DNA from: Thalassiosira profunda
Taxonomy: Eukaryota > Bacillariophyta > Thalassiosirophyceae > Thalassiosirales > Thalassiosiraceae
Length of the DNA: 36,561 nucleotides
Reading direction: 5' to 3'
Assembly: GCA_036939355.1 (NCBI GenBank)
Contig: JALLAP010000075.1
Span: 1-36,561, forward strand
The translations under genes and the position numbers were made by a program. Positions 9,344 through 18,588 of this stretch are shown one piece after another (within the stretch, counting starts at the first letter, position 1; each line of letters begins with the position of its first letter). The notes under the pieces were generated by a model. It was not told the DNA's origin and did no database searches. It saw nothing but the letters and a program-made list of their open reading frames with translations.

Positions 9344-9674
9344 GACAACGCATCTAACTACGAAGGTGTAGACCCTCATTTATCGCGACGCCAGTCTCTG
9401 GCTTCACCTTGATCATCAGACATCCAACACGGGACCCAATCTATTGCCCTCGAGTTCAAATCCGTCACTAACGTCGTATCTCAACTTGCCTCCACCCCCT
9501 CGCCGCCTCGATCGCTCGTTCTCGCCAGCCAAGACCTGACTGCTCGAGCACTCTCGAGCAGCAACGCCAGCCAAGCGGCCAAGACCGCAACCTGCTCGAG
9601 CAGGCAACACGAACACGCCATCCACGAGGCGCAGCCGCTCACATTCGATATCTACATACCATCGCCACTCCACC
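9344..9674. other. Intergenic/5' leader with CTCGAGCA palindromes
   Basis: This 331-nt region precedes the cystatin gene. It contains three copies of CTCGAGCA (9543, 9553, 9595), two of them in perfect palindromes: TGCTCGAGCA at 9541-9550 and CCTGCTCGAGCAGG at 9591-9604. A tract rich in C and A then leads to the ATG at 9675. No coding frame is supported. Confidence 0.55.
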
Positions 9675-10076
9675 ATGGGCATCATCGCGAGCAAGCACGA
9701 GGCAAAGAAGGAGGAGAGACTCGAGCGTCTCGAGGCTATGCTCGGCCCGCCGTCCAAAACGATGGACGCAAGCCACCACGTCCAGGAGCTCGTGATGTAT
9801 GTGTCCAAGACGCTCGAATCTCACCTCGACGTGCTACCGGTGCCGGGGAAGCGGCGCGACTTGCAGGCGACGCAGATGATCACCCGTTCCGTCAGAGGAA
9901 GCGGCAACGGGGAGAACGATGGAATAATGTACTACGTGAAGGTGAAGACGCACGTGGCCAAGTGGCCGTGGGCCTTCGTGAAGATCCACGAGCCGCCCGC
10001 GGTGACGAGCGTGTCGAACGTGCAATTCTGGGGGATGAAGAAGATGAAAGAGGAGTACAAGTTGGTGACTTTCTGA
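9675..10076 (+). CDS. Stefin/cystatin-B-like cysteine protease inhibitor
   Basis: This 133-residue intracellular protein resembles type-1 cystatins (stefins), which block papain-like cysteine proteases. The stefin order is visible: an N-terminal Gly-Pro ('MLGPPSK'), a helix ('HHVQELVMYVSKTLESHL'), a strand ('GIMYYVKVKTHVA', matching the family's NYFIKV-type strand), a 'FVKIHEPP' strand and the terminal 'FWGMKKMKEEYKLVTF', matching the family's closing Tyr-rich strand. The inhibitory first loop (QxVxG) appears degenerate as R-S-V-R-G, so inhibition may be weak or altered. Unusually, the protein begins MGIIASK, an N-myristoylation consensus (Gly2, Ser6), followed by a Lys/Glu-rich helix. That suggests membrane attachment. 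There is no signal peptide. The start has good context (accATGG). Confidence 0.75.
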   Translation: MGIIASKHEAKKEERLERLEAMLGPPSKTMDASHHVQELVMYVSKTLESHLDVLPVPGKRRDLQATQMITRSVRGSGNGENDGIMYYVKVKTHVAKWPWAFVKIHEPPAVTSVSNVQFWGMKKMKEEYKLVTF

Positions 10077-10525
10077 AGAGGCTAGTGGGTGCACAAGATG
10101 TGTGTATTGTTCGGAGGTCAGGGCCGGTGATATTGTCAAGGCAGCACTGCTGCGTGTGCAGGGTTGGTGCAAAAATATATGTCTAGCTGCAATTCTGCGG
10201 ATCAGGATATCGAAGGAGAAATGGCGCTGACCTCTACCTTAGCTTATGGAGCAACGGCCTCATCTTGCAACCAACATATGCGAGGGACGAGAGAAGAATT
10301 GCGACAGATGCAACGAGCCTCATTGGCGATATCGATCGTCGTCAACAAAGCGCACTCCTGGTTACACCACAAAATATTCTACTAACGTCCAATCAATGCG
10401 ATAGACAGAGATAGACGCGTCTTTCTATCACGTCACCAACAGCAATCAAACCGACGGACCCACCCAAACTGTATCTTTCGTAGAGCCAACAATTGCGGCT
10501 CATTTGCACGACCCGTGGCCAACAT
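10077..10525. other. Intergenic region between convergent genes
   Basis: This 449-nt stretch lies between the 3' ends of the cystatin gene (plus) and the Ubl-Smr gene (minus). It is AT-rich. I see no coding frame, RNA gene or strong repeat. Confidence 0.5.
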
Positions 10526-12299
10526 TCAATACCCCTTTGGCCTATTGGCCACCTGACGAGTCCTCTTGATCCAACCTCTGACCGCCTCCGACAATATCTG
10601 GGCACCACCTCCACACACGATATCGACCGGAACGACGAAGGGGTGCTCGCCGCGCATGGCCGTATCTACCCACTGAGGCAACGCTTCGTTCAGCTTGTTC
10701 AAGGCCTCGGCTCTAGAGCATCCGTGCAGGTCGATATGCAGTCTTTTGGAAGACGAGTGTGGCTTGTGCGTCCGATACAAATTCGCCTCCTCGCCGACGA
10801 GAACAGGGTAGAAAACCTTGCCGGCCTTTCCGAGGGACTCTCCAAGGCGAGGAGCAGACTCTATGGCGCTTGAATTCGTGACGTTCCTCAGGCCACGGTT
10901 CTTGGGCACCGTCTTCTTGATAGCCAGGCCACTGAGCTGATCTCTGATGCTCTTCAGCTGAGGGCTCAACTCATCTAATACCGGTTGCATTGCCACTGAG
11001 TGGCGCTCGAGGAGCTCCTCTTCAGTTGGTTCACTCGGCTGGGAGGTCTTGACCGCTCTCTTCTTTCTCTTTGCTGCCTGCCGTGATTTCTTCTTGGATT
11101 TGCCCTCCGCCTTTGCTTCTTTGGCTACACTCGAGACTGCGGGCTTCGATTCTTCGCCTCCAACCTTGATAACGTCGCCGCTAACAATGCCGAGTTGCCC
11201 CAGTGTTTTTGTGCCTGAGAAGTGTACAGCGAGTGGGTTAGGTTAGATCAAGAAGATAGATACTCAACACACAGAGAGTCAGAAAGCTTCTTACCCGCGG
11301 ATTTCATAAACAGGGTCTTTCCTCTGTGGATGCACCAATGCTTCCTAGAAAGCCTCTTTTCGGCAGAATAGCGTAGCAATACCCAACAAAGCTGAACACA
11401 ATTGTGCTGTTGGCTGATTTGGTGTCGAGTGCCATCAGTGCTCTGAATAAAGACAGTGAACCAGGTTTCAGGGTGCGGGTCGTCGACCGACGGCAGGATT
11501 TCAACAAAAAAGTTATGGAGCCCCTTCCTGGACCCAACGCCATCTTTGGCCATCTCCACTAATTTGTCTCGAAGAGATCCGAGCGTGGCATTTCCCTCAG
11601 TCCACCCGTGCACAGCATGCAGCATGTGACCTCTCGTCTGGGTGATGAATAGGGCGCCATGAATTTGGAAGAAAGTGTGGCAGAGACGGCGCAAATGAGG
11701 AAGTGGGTTGCCATCTGGTGAATACATGGCTTCGTCGAAGAAGCTCTGAATATATGATGGGCCACTGGCCATTGTTTCGCCCACGAAAGTGTAGTAGAAG
11801 AGCACATATGCAGCTTCAATATCTCTTTGATTGAGCAGAAGACCTCCAGCCAGAAACATTGATGCGTGCCTAACCTTGTCAAAGTTGTCGTGGATCCAAG
11901 CAAGCGAAAAAGAAACCACAAATGCCACCTTCACTGATGGGCTTAGATGCGTAGCTCTCGATGACATCTTTCAGCCCAGGCGACAGAGATCTCCAGCAGA
12001 AGTCCAACAACTTCTGGACCTCTTCAGGATCGTCCCAGTCAAAGTTGCTCATGGCGTTGGTCGAGTCGCTTCCTGTAAAATGCAGTGTGGTTTAGCCTTT
12101 GTGGCCATCAGGCTGACCTTCACGTATATTTCCGACCCAGCCCAAATCTCAACTGACTATGTCAGAATTTTTCGCCACCATGTGTATTCGTCGATAGAGT
12201 ATCATTTCCATTCAATGGCTCGATCGAAGCTGCAAGTTTCTCTTCAAGCCTGTGCCATGCTGCTCCTAGCTTATTGGGAAGGTGGCGGCTCTTGACCAT
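10526..12299 (-). CDS. Ubiquitin-fold plus Smr-domain protein (three exons, one-base frameshift)
   Basis: Exons are 12299-12179, 12072-11295 and 11214-10526; introns 12178-12073 (106 nt) and 11294-11215 (80 nt) have GT-AG ends. The total is 1588 nt, one base too many. Dropping one T from the run of five at 11911-11907 joins frames 'KPISEGGICGFF' and 'LAWIHDNFDKVRHASMFL' and gives about 528 residues. The N-terminal half is helical and unrecognised. A beta-grasp ubiquitin-like domain follows ('WFTVFIQSTDGTRHQIS', later 'GKTLFMKSAG' spliced to 'TKTLGQLGIVSGDVIKVGG'), then a Lys-rich linker. Last is an Smr domain: 'LHIDLHGCSRAEALNKL' (the DLHG...EA motif) and 'VDIVCGGGAQILSEAVRGWI', where the usual TGxG is CGGG. 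Smr domains bind or cut nucleic acid, so an RNA/DNA-related role is likely. Intron 2 splits the ubiquitin fold. Confidence 0.8.
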
Positions 12300-12351
12300 C
12301 AATGAACGACCTCTCCTAACCAGCAAGCACGTGCTTGCAACTGAGACACTT

Positions 12352-15300
12352 TTAAGTTGATCTGTTTGAACGGCGGGAGATTGACAGCCGCCCAAACGTC
12401 CGCTGGAACAGCCTCCTCGCAAAAGAGGGAGGGCGAGACGCACCACTGCCATTGCTACTTGCTCCCGATCGCAGGGAAGACTGCAGTGTTGGCGCCGCGG
12501 CGCCTCCCGTTGGATTGTTCGCGTCGCTAGTGGTCGAGGGTATACTCTCCTGGCTCTCAATCTCAGACAGTGCCAGCATGCTCCGACTCGATTCGCTTCC
12601 ATTGATGTGATTTGAAGTAGCAACTGCGATCGGATCCACCGCAGTTGCTGTGATGGGTTCGAGCGGAGCGACGAGGTCTGCCAGCGGCAATCCCATCATT
12701 TCCGCCTCGAAGGGCGTGAGCTCCAACGCCGATGCCGCCCTTTCGGCGCCGGTCGCTGCCACCCCCTCTTCGTCGCTGCTGTCGTCCTCCTCGATGCTGC
12801 GGCATTCCTCAAACATTAGGTTCAGATCGTCTCCACCAGTGTCCTCCCTAATGCCGACGATTCGCGTCTCGTCTTCCCCGTGGGGATTCACAGGCTGCGG
12901 CGATTCCGAATACAGCTCGGAGAAGAGGTCTCCGTCGTCGTCGTCGTTCGTTGGAGTGGTCGTCCCAAAGGCGGCACGGTTCGTCCTATTGTTTCTGGGA
13001 GATGCCGTGGCGGCGGCTGCTGTCCCCAATCCACCAACGCCATCGAGCCCCAGTCCCGCGTCGCCGCCGGCCATACCCGGCCCCGTCACGATGGCGTGGA
13101 TGTGAATGTCAATGCCAGGCCCCGCGCCGGCTCCGTTGCCCCCGCCCATGCGAATGGTGCGGGTGTTGCCCCCACCACCGCTGCCCCCGCCCGTCCCACC
13201 GCCATTGTCGTTCCCCGATCCCCCTCCGAGCTGTCGGAGGTACTGCGCCAGCAGCGACGTGCCCGGGGCCTCGCCCGCCCCCCCGTCCAACAGGCCGCGC
13301 GTGCCCCCGGGGCCGCGGGAGGTGTTGACCATCCCGTCGACGTAATCGGTCAGGTCGGGGTCGATGATGGCCGTGGTCTCCTCGTCAATGATCTCCTCCA
13401 ACGGGATCACGGTCGCATCCGGGGGCACAGTCGCCGAGGATGCCACGCTGCTCATGCCAGTGGCACCGGATGGACTTGAGCCGGTCATGGCGGCAACAGC
13501 GTCGCCCCCGCTCAACAGCGAGGAAAGGGTGGCGGCGGCGGACTCTGCGACCGGATGATAGACGTTGGGCTCGCGGTCTTCGTCGCCGAGGCCGAAATAC
13601 AAATGGGAGGCCTGGGCAGCCAGCTCCTCCACGGCCGCATCCGAGGTCGCCGCTGTCGTTCCGTCGGCAGAATGGACGTCGGCAGACGGTTCACCAAAAG
13701 TGGCCATAGTCGTCGTCGGAGACGGAGGCAGCGAATCCGCCAGCGCCGCAACCTGCGGGGCCGCGTCCGTCAGCATGCGCCCCAGCCGGTCGAGCACGGG
13801 GGCCAGCTGGCGGAGCCGCGCCGCGTCCAGGCGGCGGCGCCAGTCGCTCCCCCTGGGAAAGGCGGCCCCGTCCGACGATGCTGAGCCTTCCTCTTCCGTG
13901 TCAGTGGGTGGCGACGGCCTAGGATGGGAGGGCCGGCGCCACGGAAGGTGCGACGTTGGGCTGACACCTCCGTCGACCGGCATCCCGGGCAAAGCACCAT
14001 CATTATCATTGCCCTCGCTTCTCGCAACAGCATGGCCCACCAATCGTTCCGCCCGCCCCAGCACCCGGTGCACTTCCTCCAACAACGCCCCTCTCTCCGC
14101 AACATCGTCCTCTTCCGTGCTGATCACCGTGCTCGGCGCGCTCGGAAACACCGCATTCGGGGTGGGACTCGCTAGGTGGGGATAACGTGAGCACACACCG
14201 TTTGCAAAAAAGTGGACACAAGATGTGCGCACTAAGGGTGAACTCACCGACAGCCCCCGCCCCTCCGGTATTGCGATGGCGACTTCGTGTCCGAAACGGC
14301 CGCAGTCGTTCCGAATCGGAGCGGATCCACTCGTCCCACCGGTGGGGCCAGCCGTTGTAGTGAATCAATAAGAGCTGCACAGTATGGTTGTCCGGGCGGG
14401 GGCGCATCCCGTCGTACAAAATGTCGGACTCGTCGTGGCTCGCGAAAAAGTCGTGCCCATCCGGCAGGGGCTCCAACAGCAAGCGGCGGCGGCCCTCGAG
14501 GTCGTTGGCCGAGACGACGGCGTCGGGGGCGGCGCGGCGCGTGCGCCGTTCGGGGTCGTTGTTGCGGACGTGGGATCGCACCAGGGAATAATTGGGGAGA
14601 ATGTCGGACGGCGACACGACGTCGACGACCGTCGCCTCGAGCCACTGGTGGACGGTGTCGAGGGCGTCGAGCCACTGGCCGCGGTACCATCTTCGGTGGG
14701 AGTCGAGGGGGGCGCGGACGGATGGTAGAGTTCGCGACTGGGTAGACAGTGCATCGGCTGATGCAGCTGCTGGCCTCTCGGGTCGGTCCAGCTCGGCATT
14801 TCCCAAGAGCGTGTGCAGCGTCAGCAATCCCTGGCGGACGGGCTCGGCGCTCCCCGGATCCGGCACCCGGATGTCGGCCTCGGTCAGCCGGGCCGCGCTG
14901 GCTCGGGCCCGGGCGGCGGCGCTGGCGTTGGGGTTGCGATGCCTCCGGGACGCCGTCCTTCTGGCGGCATTCCCCAGCGGCGCCAGGCGGGGAAACGTGT
15001 CGTTCTCCCGCGCCTGCCGCGTCCTTCTTGCAGTGCCCGCAGCGTTGGCGTCGTTCAACTCGGCCGTGCCGGAGGAGAATCCACCAAGGCCCGTGCTCGT
15101 CAGGGCAGACAAGAGCGAGGAGGCGTCTCTGCCTGCTGCCCCTCCGAGGAGGGTTGCTCCTCCCCCCGCTCCTGTCTCGCCCAACACCCCCATTTGGGCC
15201 GCGCGCTCCACCGCGCCTCCCAATCCCTCCGTCGAGCCGGCAATTCCCGCAGCCGATCCGCCCCCAACAGTGGTTGCAGTGCTCGTTCCACTGCCCCCCA

Positions 15301-16096
15301 CGCCGGCCGAGGCCCCCAACAGCGCGGCCAGAAGGCTCATCCCCGCCTCATTCGACAATTGCGTGACGTTGTTTCCGCCCGTGCCGCTTAAACCGCCCCC
15401 CATGCCCCCCAGGGCGTCCCCCAGATCGAGAAGGCCGCCGGGCCCTCCGTCGCCAAAATCTCCCAATCCACCGCCCAAGCCTCCGGCCATCCCGGAATTG
15501 TTGTTGGAGTTGTTTCCCCTGTTATCAGAGGCATTGTGGTTGGCGTTGCCGGCCGGGCGGGGAACCAAGTGGATGGTCTGGTTGTCGCACAGTCCCTTCA
15601 CGTCCCTAACTCGTGGTGTGTTGTCATCACCGTCGGCAGCAGAGGTTGACGGAGATGAGGCATCGGCATCAGAAATGCCCGTTTCTCCGAGCAATCTCTC
15701 CGCCTCGGTGAGCTCCCTCCTCCCCCCGCCGCCACCCCCACCTCCATTATTTGCAGCACCATTAATTCCACCGCTGATGATTCTCCCCCGGTAAATGAGC
15801 CGCTGCTGCTCCGCCGCCAGCCCCGTGACGCGCTCAATCCTCTCGTGCAGAATGTGGAGGGGATCGTCCGGGTCCACCTCGATGGTGAAATTGGACTCCC
15901 CGGAATCCGCAGGGTTGCGATTGCGATTATTGCGCCCTCCCGACCCCCCGCCACCGGAGGATGACGAGCTGGAGGAATGGCTGTTGTTGCTGGTGGCGGA
16001 GGAGGAGTTGACGTCCTCCCCCGACTTGGACCCCGTTTGGCCGGGCGCGGGGGCGCGCCGCCCGACCGTCTTAATGGCGAGGGACCACGGCGCCAT
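12352..16096 (-). CDS. BAG6/scythe-like giant ubiquitin-fold protein with tudor-knot/chromo-barrel-like domain
   Basis: Exon 1 is 16096-14248 and exon 2 is 14171-12352; the intron 14247-14172 (76 nt, GTGAGT...TAG) splits a codon. The product is 1222 residues. The start MAPWSLAIKTVG is chosen for its strong context (aaaATGgc) and because it supplies strand 1 of the ubiquitin fold. After ~60 disordered residues the fold continues with 'NFTIEVDPDDPLHILHERI' and 'LAAEQQRLIYRGRIISGG'. A second insertion (~65 residues) precedes 'GLCDNQTIHLVPR'. Gly-rich disorder follows, then 'RWYRGQWLDALDTVHQWLEA' and 'IHYNGWPHRWDEWIRSDSER' (~480-600), typical of MRG/Esa1 chromo-barrel or tudor-knot domains. Exon 2 has helices ('LGRMLTDAAPQVAALADSL') and 'IDIHIHAIVT', reminiscent of BAG6. 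A basic tail ends it. BAG6 proteins escort hydrophobic or misfolded proteins; that role is inferred here. Confidence 0.78.
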
Positions 16097-16375
16097 TTTA
16101 GAGAGCTGATTTTGTGCGCAGCGGACGAACAATGCTCCGGGACGGCTCCGGTCCACGTTTGATGTGGTTGTTCTGAAGGGCATGCAACGGAGCGCGTTGT
16201 GGTTGTGGCTCGCTGGCTTTGTTGTGCTGACCAAGGAAATTCGTGATCACGTGTACAATAGTGATCACGCTGAAGAGGCACGAAGGAAGAGGCTGGCTTG
16301 TCGGGCAGACCATGCATGTCAGAGCTTCAAGTGTACAGCAGATCATCGAGACCGTGATGTCTTTGTCTTTGTAGA

Positions 16376-17890
16376 TTATCTGATTGCTTCTGATAGTGTG
16401 AAGAACGTCACCGATGAAACGACGGCCACGCCAAATGCGCTGATGAGCCACTGAGGGGTCTCAGTTGCGTCGAAACCTCCGTCGGATTTTCTGCGCGACA
16501 AGGCGATGGCTATCGCCGGCGGAAGGATGAACGCCAACGTACCCTGGGCCACCCCTCCCACGAGATTTGCCACCACGCCGAAGCCTCCCACTTGCGACAA
16601 GGCAAAGCACGTCGTGACAGCTCCTCCCGTCACTGCGGCCCTCGACAACGCTAGACTTGCAGCACCGTCCTCTTCGTCCTTCTTCTCGCCCGGATCGATC
16701 AGCGCATTCTCCAATATTTGTCTCCCGCTCGAGAAGACCACCGGAAACGTAAATAGCAGGTCGACGCACAGCAAGATCTTCAGCGCCGACAGGTACGGGC
16801 CGTTGTCCAAATTTGCCAGTACCAAATCCTGTGTCTGCTCGCCGTAGAATCCGAGGCAGATGATTGCAAATACAACATTGACCGTCCAGATCACCGCCAC
16901 CGCCGAGGACACCGCTCCGTCCCAATCCCTCTTCGCATCTTGCATGCTGTTGATGATCGGAAACGCCAGGAAGTTGACGCAAAATAGATAAGCAATGGTG
17001 CCGAAGGAACCACCGAACGCATCCGAAAAGGAATCCGGCCACATCTTCAGGTGGGAGACCGCCGCGAGCGCCTCCCCGATCCCCCCTCCCGGATCGACGA
17101 GGACGCCGTACGCCAGCGTCACGAGTATTCCTCCCAGTACCGCGGTCACTCCCAGCGCCGAGGTAAAAGCGAAGACGCCGTAATTGCGGACCAAGGAAAG
17201 AGGAAAGACCGTCGCGGCCGTGAAGATTTCCCACGACTTTTCGTCAATGTCCGGAGCCAATGCGTGCACAATGTTGTTGGACATTCCATCGGCCGAGAGC
17301 GAGGCCAGCGTCTGCCCCACAAATACGATGTACGTCGAGCACACGCCCAGCGACGCGGCCAGCGTGAGGCCAAACACCACCTTCGCGGCACTTTCCCCCA
17401 ACGATACTTCTGCCAGCTCCACGTAGCTCGAGGGCGGCTGCACCGATCCGTCGTCCGCCGCGAGGAATCTCGATTGGTTGATGCTCTGCATCGTCGTCAT
17501 GGCCAGAGAAGCGCACGCCATCATGGCGAGGGTGCCGCCGAGCACGCCCTCCTTCAGAAAGACGTGAGGAAGGGCGAAGGAACCTGCCCCGCATATACAT
17601 TTTCCCAAGTTGGTTGCGGCTGAGAGTTTTGTTTGTGTTCCCTGCACCGGCGGAGTGGATTGCAATTCGTCGATTTCTCCATTGATGGCGGCATCGCACG
17701 AGGCCACGACGTTGTCCCCGGCCAGGCACGGCTCGTCTTCGAGGTCGATCTCCGCGACCTCGGCGACTGGGTTGGAGCGGAGGCTGTGCGCACATCTTGG
17801 GCGCAAGGGAGCGGGCGAGAAGCCCGTCGATATGCCCGCATGCGAGGCGGCCGCCGCGGCGACCAGCAGCGTGGATGCTTTGTGCACCAT
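16376..17890 (-). CDS. Plastid-targeted AAAP-family amino-acid transporter
   Basis: This is a 504-residue membrane protein of the amino acid/auxin permease (Aa_trans) family, likely carrying amino acids across a plastid membrane. The first helix has the family pattern 'TNLGKCICGAGSFALPHVFL' (~100-120). About ten further hydrophobic segments follow, including 'VVFGLTLAASLGVCSTYIVF', 'VTAVLGGILVTLAYGVLV', 'FGTIAYLFCVNFLAFPIINS' and a final 'LISAFGVAVVSSVTFF'. The start at 17890 (MVHKASTLLVAAAAASHAG) gives a signal peptide directly followed by GFSPAP, with Phe24 at the likely cleavage point. This is the bipartite plastid presequence of diatoms and relatives, then an Arg-containing transit-like stretch (LRPRCAHSLRSN). 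The open frame continues upstream to 18220, but that would bury the signal peptide, so it was not used. It is divergent from the sulfatase gene. The substrate is unknown. Confidence 0.85.
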   Translation of the reverse strand: MVHKASTLLVAAAAASHAGISTGFSPAPLRPRCAHSLRSNPVAEVAEIDLEDEPCLAGDNVVASCDAAINGEIDELQSTPPVQGTQTKLSAATNLGKCICGAGSFALPHVFLKEGVLGGTLAMMACASLAMTTMQSINQSRFLAADDGSVQPPSSYVELAEVSLGESAAKVVFGLTLAASLGVCSTYIVFVGQTLASLSADGMSNNIVHALAPDIDEKSWEIFTAATVFPLSLVRNYGVFAFTSALGVTAVLGGILVTLAYGVLVDPGGGIGEALAAVSHLKMWPDSFSDAFGGSFGTIAYLFCVNFLAFPIINSMQDAKRDWDGAVSSAVAVIWTVNVVFAIICLGFYGEQTQDLVLANLDNGPYLSALKILLCVDLLFTFPVVFSSGRQILENALIDPGEKKDEEDGAASLALSRAAVTGGAVTTCFALSQVGGFGVVANLVGGVAQGTLAFILPPAIAIALSRRKSDGGFDATETPQWLISAFGVAVVSSVTFFTLSEAIR

Positions 17891-18588
17891 GGTCGATGCG
17901 GCCTGCAAAGGAATGGGGCGAGGGCGAGGAACAGGGGAGCGAGCGGAGAGGGTGCCTGACGAGCTCCCAGCCAATGATGATATGGTACTGATTCCTCTGT
18001 ATTCTGCGTAGAAATTCGAGCGCTGTGCGCGCGCTGCCTGGTAGCCTCTCATTTTGAGGGGTGTCCTCTTCCTCCGCTCTTTGGCCGCGGCCTCCCCCGA
18101 TCCTGGCTCGCCGGTGGTCCGGATGCGTACATAAGGGAGCGATTTTAGTGCTAACCTGAGTGAGATTTGTATGGTATGGAGCAGGCGGCCGAGCCCCTTC
18201 GAGCGAGCGACACCCATCACCCATCACCCGCGCGTTACCGCCCATCACCTCACCCATCCAACGTTGAGCAAGGTACGTCGACGTTCGCCGTATTGCGGTA
18301 GTATCCCAGAGTTATGTCAAATTTTGCGGCCCAAGTTACCAACGGGACCGGTCAAGCCAATTCTCTGGAACATTATTGATGGGGTGTGTTCGAAAGTACT
18401 CGCAGGAGCCCCCTCGCGGGGCCCTTCGATGGAAACCGGACCGCCCTGGCGCGTCGTTATTGTCTGACCTCGAAGTCTGTTGCAATGGTTGAGAGGTCCT
18501 AAATTGATGCGGACATCTTTTGTGGTGCTATTTGACTGTCGATTTCATCTCACGCCTGCAATCACATCCCCACGCTGCATATAGCAGA
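17891..18588. promoter_or_regulatory. Divergent promoter region with CCCATCAC repeats
   Basis: This 698-nt stretch separates the divergent starts of the transporter (17890, minus) and the sulfatase (18589, plus). It holds CCCATCAC at 18213-18220, 18220-18227 and 18241-18248. The two adjacent copies share one base, and a degenerate copy follows at about 18253. A short GC-rich inverted stretch occurs near 18411-18424. No coding frame is convincing. Promoter function is inferred from position. Confidence 0.45.

Noticed and set aside
14592..15794. 400-codon plus-strand frame opposite the BAG6-like gene
   Set aside because: It is antisense to a gene with clear domains and a clean splice; composition is Pro/Ala/Arg noise from Gly-rich codons.
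17891..18220. Upstream extension of the transporter frame
   Set aside because: The frame is open, but using it would place the signal peptide and GFSPAP motif over 100 residues inside the protein.
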